Origin: Pseudomonas sp. MUP55
Lineage (GTDB): Bacteria; Pseudomonadota; Gammaproteobacteria; Pseudomonadales; Pseudomonadaceae
Direction: 5' to 3'
Assembly: GCF_034043515.1 (NCBI RefSeq)
Contig: NZ_CP138214.1
Coordinates: forward strand, 4,588,001 to 4,652,000
DNA: 64,000 nucleotides
Shown: piece after piece, positions 56,947 through 64,000 of the stretch
Layout: every line of letters begins with the position of its first letter
Position numbering within the stretch: the first letter of the stretch is position 1
Translations under genes and position numbers: made by a program
The notes under the pieces: generated by a model
Databases searched by the model: none
Seen by the model: only the letters and a program-made list of their open reading frames with translations
Told to the model about the DNA's origin: nothing

Positions 56947-58016
56947 AAGGCTAGATCCTCAGGTGTGAATGTCATCTTGAATGAACGATAGGGAGCGAAG
57001 TCGCTTGGTTTCATTCCCTGCATCTCGGTCAACCGGCCAATATTCTTGACTGCGGCAACCGCCGAACTGTCGAACGAACCGTCACCACTGGACTTGGCCA
57101 CGCTGACCGAAGTCACCGTGCCGTCCGGCAACATGCCGATCTGCAGCACTACTGTCATGCCTTTACGTGCCGAAGGTGGACGTGTCCAGCCTTCCGCTGC
57201 CCGAGCCCGGATCAGGTCATCGAAACTGCCCGCGACTTCATCGCCACGCTCATCGGCCAAGGCTTGCTGACGCTGCGGCGTGTCGGAAAGCAAATCTGCC
57301 AGGGCCTGGGCCTTTTTCTCTTCGGCGGATTTACGTGCTGCTTCCTGGGCCTTTTTCTTGGAGGCGTCGGCGGCAGCTTTCTTCTTCGCATCATCGGCGA
57401 CTTTCTTCTTCGCCTCGTCTGCTTCAGCTTTTTTCTTGGCGTCTTCGGCGGCTTTCTTCTTCGCGTCTTCGACAATCTTCTTCTTGGCTTCCTCAGCGGC
57501 CTTTTTCTTGGCCTCTTCTTCGGCAGCTTTCTTGGCTTCTTCTTCGGATTTCTTCTTGGCTATATCAGCCAATTGTTTCTCTTCAGCCTTTTTGGCTTCG
57601 GCAGCTTTCTCGGACTTCTTGGCTTCATCAGCCTTTTTCGCCTCGTCAGCTTTCTTCGCCTCGTCAGCCTTTTTCGATTCCTCGGCCTTTTGAGCCGCCT
57701 CTTCTTTCTTTTGTTCCGCAGCAGCCTTCACCGCTTCCTGCTCGACCTTCTTCTGTTCCATCTGCTCGACTTCGGTCTGGCGCGCAGCCGACTTCTGGGC
57801 CTCACCCGCAATCTTCTGATTGGTCTGGGTGGTGGCCTGACTTTTCGATTTCAGCTGATACAGGGTCGCCTGCACGATCGGCTTGGCTGGCGGCAGGTCC
57901 GGGGTCATGGCAAAGCTGACAAACAGCATGCCAAACACCAGGACGTGCAGGGCTATCGCCCAAACACCAGGCCAGAAGTAGCTTTCCGAGGCGGACGGCT
58001 CTCGCTGTTGCTGCAT
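56943..58016 (-). CDS. tolA: Tol-Pal system protein TolA
   Basis: 357-aa protein. One N-terminal membrane helix ([20 protein letters not shown]), a long Ala/Lys/Glu-rich helical domain (about residues 65-245, repeated [11 protein letters not shown] units), and a C-terminal globular domain (about 255-357, [24 protein letters not shown]) that contacts TolB and phage/colicin proteins. It spans the periplasm and passes energy from TolQ-TolR. It overlaps tolR by 1 base and tolB by 4. Confidence 0.97.
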   Translation of the reverse strand: MQQQREPSASESYFWPGVWAIALHVLVFGMLFVSFAMTPDLPPAKPIVQATLYQLKSKSQATTQTNQKIAGEAQKSAARQTEVEQMEQKKVEQEAVKAAAEQKKEEAAQKAEESKKADEAKKADEAKKADEAKKSEKAAEAKKAEEKQLADIAKKKSEEEAKKAAEEEAKKKAAEEAKKKIVEDAKKKAAEDAKKKAEADEAKKKVADDAKKKAAADASKKKAQEAARKSAEEKKAQALADLLSDTPQRQQALADERGDEVAGSFDDLIRARAAEGWTRPPSARKGMTVVLQIGMLPDGTVTSVSVAKSSGDGSFDSSAVAAVKNIGRLTEMQGMKPSDFAPYRSFKMTFTPEDLAL

Positions 58017-58477
58017 CAGGGCGCCTCGGTAATCAAGCCAACGTTACCGACGCCGGCCTTCTGCAGCCCGCCCATGGCGCCCATGACGGAGCCGTAGTCG
58101 ACCGACTTGTCACCGCGAATGAACACCTGGGTGTGCTTGCCGCCTTCGTTGCCGGAGCGAATGATCTTGGTCACGGCGTCAGTCATGGCCGGCAAGGTCA
58201 GGGCCTTGTCCTGCTGCTTCTGCGTGTCGACTTCGCTGCCAAGGTTCCAGTAGTAGGTCTTGTCAGCCTTGATCGAAATGGTCAGGACCTGAGTGTTGTT
58301 GTCCTGCGGCAAGGCTTCACTGGAAACCTTGGGCAGATCAACCTTCACGCCCTGGTTGAGCATCGGCGCGGTCACCATGAAGATCACCAGCAGCACCAGC
58401 ATCACGTCGATGTAGGGCACTACGTTCATCTCGGCGACCGGCTTGCGCTTTTTGCGAGCTCGAGCGATTAAAGCCAT
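58016..58477 (-). CDS. tolR: Tol-Pal system protein TolR
   Basis: 153-aa ExbD/TolR-family protein with one N-terminal membrane helix containing the proton-path Asp (NVVPYIDVMLVLLVIFMV) and a periplasmic domain with TYYWNLGSEVDT and VFIRGDKSVDYG. It forms the ion-driven motor with TolQ. It is 14 bp downstream of tolQ. Confidence 0.96.
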   Translation of the reverse strand: MALIARARKKRKPVAEMNVVPYIDVMLVLLVIFMVTAPMLNQGVKVDLPKVSSEALPQDNNTQVLTISIKADKTYYWNLGSEVDTQKQQDKALTLPAMTDAVTKIIRSGNEGGKHTQVFIRGDKSVDYGSVMGAMGGLQKAGVGNVGLITEAP

Positions 58478-58491
58478 TGGGAATTACCTGC

Positions 58492-59187
58492 TTATTCTTC
58501 GCTGGTGTGCACTTTACGGTGCAGGATCGCCTGGAATTCATCGGCGAAGGTGTAGTAACGGCCAATCAACGTTTCGCTGGTGGCGGCAAAACGGTTGTAG
58601 GCGATTACTGCGGGGATAGCGGCGAACAGGCCGATCGCGGTGGCGATCAAGGCTTCGGCAATGCCCGGGGCCACGGTGGCCAGGGTCGCTTGCTGGGCCT
58701 GGGCCAGGCCCCGGAAGGAGTTCATGATGCCCCATACGGTACCGAACAGGCCGATGTAGGGGCTGACGGAACCGACGGTCGCCAGGAACGGCAGGCTCTG
58801 CTCCAGCTTCTCTTCTTCACGGGAGATGGCAACGCGCATGGCGCGGGCCACGCCTTCCATCACGGCTTCCGGGTCAACGCCAGGCTGCTGGCGCAGGCGC
58901 GAGAACTCCTTGAAGCCGGCGCGGAAGATCTGCTCGACGCCCGAATCCGGGTCAGGGTTGCTGCCGGCCTGGCGATACAGCTTGGACAGGTCGATGCCCG
59001 ACCAGAAGCGCTCTTCGAAGCTCTCGAGGGCACGTCGACCGGCACGCAGCAGGTTGCTGCGCTGAAAAATCATGACCCAAGAGGTAACCGATGCGGCTAC
59101 CAAGGTCAGCATGACCAGTTGCACCACGACACTGGCATTGCTGACCAGGCTCCACATGGAGGAATGGTCGACGACGGTAGGTTCCAC
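58492..59187 (-). CDS. tolQ: Tol-Pal system protein TolQ
   Basis: 231-aa ExbB/TolQ/MotA-family proton channel with three membrane helices: residues about 15-38, 135-158 (SVSPYIGLFGTVWGIMNSF) and 168-193 (GIAEALIATAIGLFAAIPAV). It drives TolA through TolR using the proton gradient. The gene starts one base after the ybgC stop. Confidence 0.96.
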   Translation of the reverse strand: MEPTVVDHSSMWSLVSNASVVVQLVMLTLVAASVTSWVMIFQRSNLLRAGRRALESFEERFWSGIDLSKLYRQAGSNPDPDSGVEQIFRAGFKEFSRLRQQPGVDPEAVMEGVARAMRVAISREEEKLEQSLPFLATVGSVSPYIGLFGTVWGIMNSFRGLAQAQQATLATVAPGIAEALIATAIGLFAAIPAVIAYNRFAATSETLIGRYYTFADEFQAILHRKVHTSEE

Positions 59188-59188
59188 G

Positions 59189-59644
59189 CTAAATCTCCTG
59201 CTTTGATTGTTTACCCGCGCCGCTCACGGCGGCAAAGGCCGCACGTAGAGTTTCGGGAATGGCCCGAGGTTTCAAACTGTTGGTGCGAACACACGCCACC
59301 AGGAACTGCCCCTCACAGAGCAGCGTTGCATCCGTTGCCCGCCTGACCTGCTGCTTGAATCGCAGGCTGGCACGGTTCAATTCGATGACTTCAGCACTGA
59401 CCAGCAGCTCATCGTCCAGTCGCGCCGGTGCGTGGTAACGCGCCTCGCTGGAATGCACGACGAATAACAGGTCCTCCCCGGCCAGCAAGGATTGGGCAAA
59501 GCCCAGTTCCCTTAGCCGCTCGGTTCGAGCCCGTTCCATGAATTTCAGGTAATTGACGTAATAAACGATGCCGCCGGCATCAGTGTCCTCGTAATAAACG
59601 CGACAGCGATGTGCGAACGACTGATCCCCGTTTTGCGCGCGCAT
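59189..59644 (-). CDS. ybgC: Acyl-CoA thioester hydrolase YbgC
   Basis: 151-aa hot-dog-fold thioesterase. The family motif is [21 protein letters not shown], in which the Asp of DTDAGG is catalytic, followed by [14 protein letters not shown]. It is the usual first gene of the tol-pal operon and acts on acyl-CoAs or acyl carriers linked to phospholipid synthesis. The stop lies one base from the tolQ start. Confidence 0.95.
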   Translation of the reverse strand: MRAQNGDQSFAHRCRVYYEDTDAGGIVYYVNYLKFMERARTERLRELGFAQSLLAGEDLLFVVHSSEARYHAPARLDDELLVSAEVIELNRASLRFKQQVRRATDATLLCEGQFLVACVRTNSLKPRAIPETLRAAFAAVSGAGKQSKQEI

Positions 59645-59792
59645 ACTCTAGTGCTTACTCCTCAGGTTGCCAATCCGGCTGGGCAACTGTTTTTTCATTC
59701 CTGAAACTTTCTTCAGTGACTCAAATGACGACGCCAGACACTGGGACAGCACAAACTTCAGATAAATCGCCCAACGTGGCAAATACCCAGTA

Positions 59793-59885
59793 AGAGCGAG
59801 CTTGCTCGCGAATCACCTGAGCGCCGCGTACAACCAGACACACTGCATCATCGTTGACGTTTTTCGCGAGCAAGCTCGCTCCTAC
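59793..59885. repeat. REP pair of a third class
   Basis: GAGCGAGCTTGCTCGCGAA at the left and TTCGCGAGCAAGCTCGCTC at the right are exact inverted copies, each itself able to form a hairpin, 53 bp apart. It lies between ruvB and ybgC and differs from the GTGGGAGG class. Confidence 0.88.
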
Positions 59886-59892
59886 AATTTTT

Positions 59893-60951
59893 TTAATCGT
59901 CTACTGCATCGAGAAATTCGTCTACCACGGGCATCTCTCCCAATCGTGACGGGATGTTTAGCCCGAAGTGCAGGTAGGCGTGACGCGTTACCACCCTGCC
60001 CCGTGGCGTACGCATGATGTAGCCCTGCTGGATCAGGTAGGGTTCCAGCACATCCTCAATGGTATGACGCTCCTCACTGATGGCGGCGGCCAGGCTGTCC
60101 ACACCCACCGGGCCACCGTCGAATTTCTCGATCATGGTCAGCAGCAGACGCCGGTCCTGATGATCGAAACCATGCTCGTCGACGTCCAGAAGGTTCAACG
60201 CCAGGTCCGCGACCGCCTTGGTGATATGCCCCTTGGCGCGCACCTCGGCAAAATCGCGCACCCGACGCAGCAGACGGTTGGCGATCCGTGGCGTACCCCG
60301 GGCGCGGCGGGCGATTTCGAAGGCGCCCTCCGGGTCCAGCGGCAAGCCGAGGATACTCGCCGACCGGCTGACGATAGTCGCCAGGTCCGCGGTGCTATAG
60401 AACTCAAGACGTTGAACGATACCGAAACGGTCTCGCAGCGGGTTGGTCAGCATGCCCGCACGTGTGGTCGCGCCCACCAGGGTGAACGGCGGCAGATCGA
60501 GCTTGATCGAGCGAGCGGCCGGGCCTTCGCCGATCATGATGTCGAGCTGGAAATCCTCCATCGCCGGGTACAGCACTTCCTCGACGATGGGCGATAGCCG
60601 GTGAATCTCGTCGATAAACAGCACATCGTGCGGTTCGAGATTGGTCAGCAGCGCGGCCAGGTCGCCGGGGCGCTCCAGCACCGGGCCGGACGTGGACTTG
60701 ATCGACACGCCCATTTCCTGGGCGATGATGTTGGCCAACGTGGTTTTACCCAGGCCCGGCGGGCCGAAGATCAGCGTGTGGTCCAGCGACTCGCTGCGCC
60801 CGCGCGCGGCCTGGATGAACAGCTCCATCTGCTCGCGCACGGTGGGCTGGCCGATGTATTCGGCCAGGCTCAGGGGGCGGATGGCGCGGTCCTGCACTTC
60901 TTCACGGTCGCGCGGGCCGGTGGCCGCGATCAGACGATCAGCTTCAATCAC
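59893..60951 (-). CDS. ruvB: Holliday junction helicase motor RuvB
   Basis: 352-aa AAA+ ATPase. Walker A is [11 protein letters not shown], Walker [11 protein letters not shown], sensor 1 GATTRAG and the Arg finger GIVQRL-side; a winged helix ends the protein ([21 protein letters not shown]). It drives branch migration with RuvA. The ATG is one base after the ruvA stop. Confidence 0.98.
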   Translation of the reverse strand: MIEADRLIAATGPRDREEVQDRAIRPLSLAEYIGQPTVREQMELFIQAARGRSESLDHTLIFGPPGLGKTTLANIIAQEMGVSIKSTSGPVLERPGDLAALLTNLEPHDVLFIDEIHRLSPIVEEVLYPAMEDFQLDIMIGEGPAARSIKLDLPPFTLVGATTRAGMLTNPLRDRFGIVQRLEFYSTADLATIVSRSASILGLPLDPEGAFEIARRARGTPRIANRLLRRVRDFAEVRAKGHITKAVADLALNLLDVDEHGFDHQDRRLLLTMIEKFDGGPVGVDSLAAAISEERHTIEDVLEPYLIQQGYIMRTPRGRVVTRHAYLHFGLNIPSRLGEMPVVDEFLDAVDD

Positions 60952-61563
60952 TTAAATCATTCCCTTCAGGGCTCGGCGGATCATGTCTTCGCTGCTCAGG
61001 TTCTTGTCCTTGATGGCCGACACCGCTTTGCTGGCCTCCTGCGGCTTGTAGCCCAGGGAGATCAACGCACTGACGGCATCGCTTTCAGCACTGGCGACCG
61101 GGGCCGCCGGCATGTCCGGCTGATTCGGTACCAGGGCGAACATGCTCGGCACCACCTCCCAGGCCTTGAAACGGTCCTTGAGTTCCACCAGCAGGCGCTC
61201 GGCGGTTTTCTTGCCGACACCGGGGACCTTGGTCAAGGCCGAGGTATCCTGGGCCGAAACCGCTCGCACCAGCTCGTCCACTTCCAGGCTCGACATCAAT
61301 GCCAGGGCCAGCTTGGGCCCCACCCCATTGAGGCGAATCAGTTCGCGAAAGAAATCACGGTCGCGCTTGCCAATGAAACCATAGAGCAATTGCGCATCTT
61401 CGCGCACCACCAGGTGGGTGTGCAGCGTCAGCGGCTCGCCCACCGACGGCAGGCGATACAGGGTGGTCATGGGCACTTCAAGCTCGTACCCCAACCCGTT
61501 TACATCCAGAATCAGGTGCGGCGGCTGTTTCTCAGCCAGGGTGCCGCGCAAGCGTCCAATCAC
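60952..61563 (-). CDS. ruvA: Holliday junction DNA-binding protein RuvA
   Basis: 203-aa protein. The N-terminal OB fold starts [20 protein letters not shown], the two HhH motifs read [17 protein letters not shown] and [19 protein letters not shown], and the flexible linker leads to the RuvB-binding domain ([17 protein letters not shown]). It forms the tetramer on the four-way junction. It lies 67 bp after ruvC. Confidence 0.97.
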   Translation of the reverse strand: MIGRLRGTLAEKQPPHLILDVNGLGYELEVPMTTLYRLPSVGEPLTLHTHLVVREDAQLLYGFIGKRDRDFFRELIRLNGVGPKLALALMSSLEVDELVRAVSAQDTSALTKVPGVGKKTAERLLVELKDRFKAWEVVPSMFALVPNQPDMPAAPVASAESDAVSALISLGYKPQEASKAVSAIKDKNLSSEDMIRRALKGMI

Positions 61564-61630
61564 GGTTCAGATCCTTAAAGCGTGGGGGCCAGATAAAGGC
61601 TGACCGCACATTTCGATTGCGCTGATGCTA

Positions 61631-62155
61631 TCAGAGACGCAGGCGTCCGCCACGACTGCGTGCCGCGCCCAAGCCATGGGGCAGCAGGCTGGAGCGGGTG
61701 TGGGCGTGGCAAATGGCGATGGCCAGGGCGTCGGAGGCGTCGATCTGTGGCTTGGCGGTGAGTTTGAGCATGTGCATGACCATCATCTGCACCTGCTCCT
61801 TATTCGCCCCACCGGTACCGACGACCGCCTGCTTGACCTGGGTTGCGGTGTATTCGGCGATTTCCATGCCCTCCTCGGCCCCGGCCACAATCGCCGCGCC
61901 GCGGGCCTGGCCGAGTTTCAACGCCGAGTCGGCATTCTTGGCCATGAAGACTTTTTCGATGCCCATCGTCACCGGGCCGTAGGTCTGGATGACTTCACGC
62001 ACGCCGCGATAAACGATCTGCAAGCGTTCGGCCAGTTCACCCGCGCCGGTGCGGATGCAGCCCGAGGCGACGTAGACGCAGCCACGCGGGGTCTGTTGCA
62101 CCACGCCAAAACCGGTGATGCGCGAACCGGGGTCGATACCTAGGATTAAAGTCAT
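61631..62155 (-). CDS. ruvC: Crossover junction endonuclease RuvC
   Basis: 174-aa RNase H-fold resolvase. The first catalytic Asp is in [15 protein letters not shown], followed by [21 protein letters not shown], and the last Asp pair in [16 protein letters not shown]. The start ATG at 62155 gives [11 protein letters not shown]; the frame extends 8 codons further without need. It leads the ruvCAB operon and follows yebC. Confidence 0.97.
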   Translation of the reverse strand: MTLILGIDPGSRITGFGVVQQTPRGCVYVASGCIRTGAGELAERLQIVYRGVREVIQTYGPVTMGIEKVFMAKNADSALKLGQARGAAIVAGAEEGMEIAEYTATQVKQAVVGTGGANKEQVQMMVMHMLKLTAKPQIDASDALAIAICHAHTRSSLLPHGLGAARSRGGRLRL

Positions 62156-62204
62156 AACGCCTGCGGGTTGGGTAAACACATTTCTGATACACCGAAGTTC
62201 ACAT

Positions 62205-62291
62205 GTGGGAGGGGGCTTGCCCCCGATGGTGGTGGTTCAGTCTATTTATAAGTAACTGACACACCAGCATCGGGGGCAAGCCCCCTCCCAC
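62205..62291. repeat. REPIN copy 10
   Basis: Intact inverted GTGGGAGGGGGCTTGC REP pair between yebC and ruvC, in the middle of an otherwise typical yebC-ruvCAB operon. Confidence 0.9.
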
Positions 62292-62310
62292 ATTTTGACC
62301 TCATCGCTTT

Positions 62311-63057
62311 TTAGACTAGCTGCTCGGCCACGGATTCCGGGATGTCGGCATTCGAATAAACGTTCTGCACGTCATCCAGGTCTTCGAGCATGTCCAGCAA
62401 TTTCAACACTTTCTGCGCACCGTCCAGGTCCAGTTCGGCGCTGGTGGTCGGCAGCATCACGATTTCCGCGTCCGTGCCTTTGAAACCAGCAGCTTCAAGG
62501 GCGTTACGCACCGCGTAGAAGCTGGCGAACGAGGTGAATACGTCGATGGAGCCGTCTTCGTTGGTGACCACGTCGTCGGCGTCCGCCTCCATCGCGGCTT
62601 CCATCAGCGCGTCTTCGTCCGTGCCAGGTGCAAAGCTGATCTGCCCCTTGCGCTCGAACAGGTAGGCCACCGAACCGTCGGTGCCCAGGTTGCCACCGCA
62701 CTTGCTGAACGCATGTCGAACCGCCGCTGCGGTACGGTTGCGGTTGTCGGTCATGCATTCGACCATCACCGCCACGCCGCCCGGGCCGTAACCTTCATAG
62801 GTCAATTCGACCATGTCGTCGGTGTCGGCGGCGCCGGCACCACGGGCCACGGCACGGTCGATAATGTCGCGGCTCATGTTGGCGCCGAGCGCCTTGTCCA
62901 GCGCCAGGCGCAGACGCGGGTTGGAGCCCGGGTCGCCGCCACCCTGACGGGCGGCGACGGTCAGTTCGCGGATCCACTTGGTGAAAATCTTGCCTTTCTT
63001 GGCATCCTGACGCTCTTTGCGGTGCTTGATGTTCGCCCACTTGGAATGGCCAGCCAT
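62311..63057 (-). CDS. yebC: YebC/PmpR family protein
   Basis: 248-aa protein starting [23 protein letters not shown], the family signature. Other conserved parts are [23 protein letters not shown] and [18 protein letters not shown]. YebC proteins act as transcription regulators (PmpR) and, as shown more recently, help ribosomes translate proline-rich stretches. The ATG at 63057 is used. It lies between aspS and ruvC. Confidence 0.96.
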   Translation of the reverse strand: MAGHSKWANIKHRKERQDAKKGKIFTKWIRELTVAARQGGGDPGSNPRLRLALDKALGANMSRDIIDRAVARGAGAADTDDMVELTYEGYGPGGVAVMVECMTDNRNRTAAAVRHAFSKCGGNLGTDGSVAYLFERKGQISFAPGTDEDALMEAAMEADADDVVTNEDGSIDVFTSFASFYAVRNALEAAGFKGTDAEIVMLPTTSAELDLDGAQKVLKLLDMLEDLDDVQNVYSNADIPESVAEQLV

Positions 63058-63140
63058 AACACAACTCCGAAATTCTCTAGAAACCTTTATCCATCCCGCT
63101 CCAGGCGGACGTCTCGTGTTAAGTGCAGCCCTTGTAACGC

Positions 63141-63166
63141 AAAGGCGCATCCGAAGATGCGCCTTT
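63141..63166 (-). terminator. Hairpin after aspS
   Basis: AAAGGCGCATC pairs with GATGCGCCTTT around a 4-base loop. On the minus strand it lies 40 bases past the aspS stop; only three T follow, so it is a weak or attenuating terminator. Confidence 0.65.
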
Positions 63167-63205
63167 AAGACTGCGTAAACCTCAGTGCGCTTTCACGCAG
63201 CAGCC

Positions 63206-64000
63206 TTACTCAGCCTTCGGCGTCTCGCGCAGGCGGATGTGCAGTTCGCGCAATGCCTTGGCGTCCACCACACCCGGTGCCTGGGTCATGACGTCCGCAG
63301 CACTCTGGGTTTTCGGGAACGCGATCACTTCACGGATCGACTGGGCGCCGGTCATCAGCATCACCAGACGGTCCAGGCCGAAGGCCAAGCCACCGTGCGG
63401 TGGCGCACCGTACTTGAGGGCGTCGAGCAGGAAGCCGAACTTCTCTTCCTGTTCCGCTTCGTTGATGCCCAGCAGACGGAACACCGCTTGCTGCATCTCC
63501 TTGCGGTGGATACGGATCGAACCGCCACCCAGCTCGGTGCCGTTGAGCACCATGTCATAGGCACGGGACAGCGCGCCGGCCGGGTTGGCTTCCAGCTCCT
63601 GCGGCGAGCACTTCGGCGCGGTGAAGGGGTGGTGCAAGGCGCTGAAGCTGCCGTCGTCGTTCTCTTCGAACATCGGGAAGTCGACTACCCACATCGGTGC
63701 CCATTCGCAGGTCAGCAGGTTCAGGTCGTGACCCAGCTTGATGCGCAGCGCGCCCAGGGCTTCGCTGACGATCTTGGCCTTGTCGGCACCGAAGAACACG
63801 ATATCGCCATCGACCGCACCGACGCGATCGAGGATCACGTTCAGGTTGGCTTCCGGGATGTTTTTCACGATCGGCGATTGCAGACCGTCAACACCGTTGG
63901 CGCGCTCGTTGACCTTGATGTACGCCAGGCCCTTGGCGCCGTAGATGCCGACGAACTTGGTGTAATCGTCGATCTGTTTGCGCGGCATGCTCGCGCCGCC
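63206..64000 (-). CDS. aspS: Aspartyl-tRNA synthetase, C-terminal part (5' end outside window)
   Basis: The last 264 codons of AspRS; the frame is open to the right edge ([16 protein letters not shown]), so the true start lies outside. The bacterial insertion domain ends in the first half; class II catalytic motifs follow: [36 protein letters not shown] and motif 3 [13 protein letters not shown]. It charges tRNA-Asp (and perhaps tRNA-Asn if non-discriminating, as in P. aeruginosa). Confidence 0.97.
   Translation of the reverse strand, partial: GGASMPRKQIDDYTKFVGIYGAKGLAYIKVNERANGVDGLQSPIVKNIPEANLNVILDRVGAVDGDIVFFGADKAKIVSEALGALRIKLGHDLNLLTCEWAPMWVVDFPMFEENDDGSFSALHHPFTAPKCSPQELEANPAGALSRAYDMVLNGTELGGGSIRIHRKEMQQAVFRLLGINEAEQEEKFGFLLDALKYGAPPHGGLAFGLDRLVMLMTGAQSIREVIAFPKTQSAADVMTQAPGVVDAKALRELHIRLRETPKAE

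Overview
The window is a stretch of a Pseudomonas chromosome, most probably of the P. fluorescens group. The base composition is high in GC and the gene neighbourhoods are typical of the genus: rluB-scpBA-yciO, cpxR/cpxA, arcDABC, gcsR-gcvHP, nadA, tol-pal and ruvCAB. About ten copies of an 87-bp inverted-pair repeat with GTGGGAGGGGGCTTGC ends lie between genes, as in the REPIN families described in P. fluorescens SBW25. The left edge cuts an imelysin-like gene and the right edge cuts aspS.

Region by region. 1-8 kb: imelysin 3' end, potassium uptake (trkH), an OruR-like AraC regulator, a DUF962 membrane protein, two tiny genes separated by a perfect 13-bp hairpin, an MFS transporter, the ribosome-rescue hydrolase arfB and aromatic amino acid permease aroP. 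8.5-9.8 kb: a 45-codon peptide gene followed by a 319-aa M29/NicX-fold-like metalloenzyme, with a 9-bp hairpin before each gene. 10-16 kb: rluB, DUF1289, scpB, scpA, yciO, a PHP phosphatase, yciB, yciI. 16-19 kb: an envelope-stress block (coiled-coil anchor protein, cpxR, Spy/CpxP-like protein, cpxA). 19-28.5 kb: a CoA transferase, alkA overlapping an extra arcD, and the divergent arginine deiminase operon arcD-arcA-arcB-arcC. 28.7-36.6 kb: the TyrR-like activator gcsR, then a sigma-54 promoter with three TGTA-N10-TACA-like sites and the glycine/serine operon gcvH-gcvP-sdaA-gcvT. 37-39.2 kb: a cold-shock gene, an RDD protein, dense repeats and nadA.

The most distinctive part is 39.4-52.8 kb, between nadA and tRNA-Lys. 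All genes there run on the minus strand: leuA, an AraC regulator, a three-part export system (outer-membrane lipoprotein, EmrA-like adaptor, EmrB-like 14-TM pump), and then a five-gene cluster (DUF3050 haem-oxygenase-like, cupin, AurF-like di-iron N-oxygenase, A-T-reductase NRPS, SRPBCC protein). The cluster matches the mgo/pvf/ham clusters that make valdiazen/leudiazen-type diazeniumdiolate signals and precursors of fragin or mangotoxin control. The leuA lying 1 nt upstream of the AraC gene looks like a second copy and may supply leucine-pathway precursors. The block sits at the 3' side of tRNA-Lys, a known island site in P. aeruginosa, where the same nadA-side interval holds the pqs signalling genes (from memory).

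53-64 kb is core genome: tRNA-Lys, queE (without the expected queC neighbour), cpoB-pal-tolB-tolA-tolR-tolQ-ybgC, ruvB-ruvA-ruvC, yebC and the 3' part of aspS.
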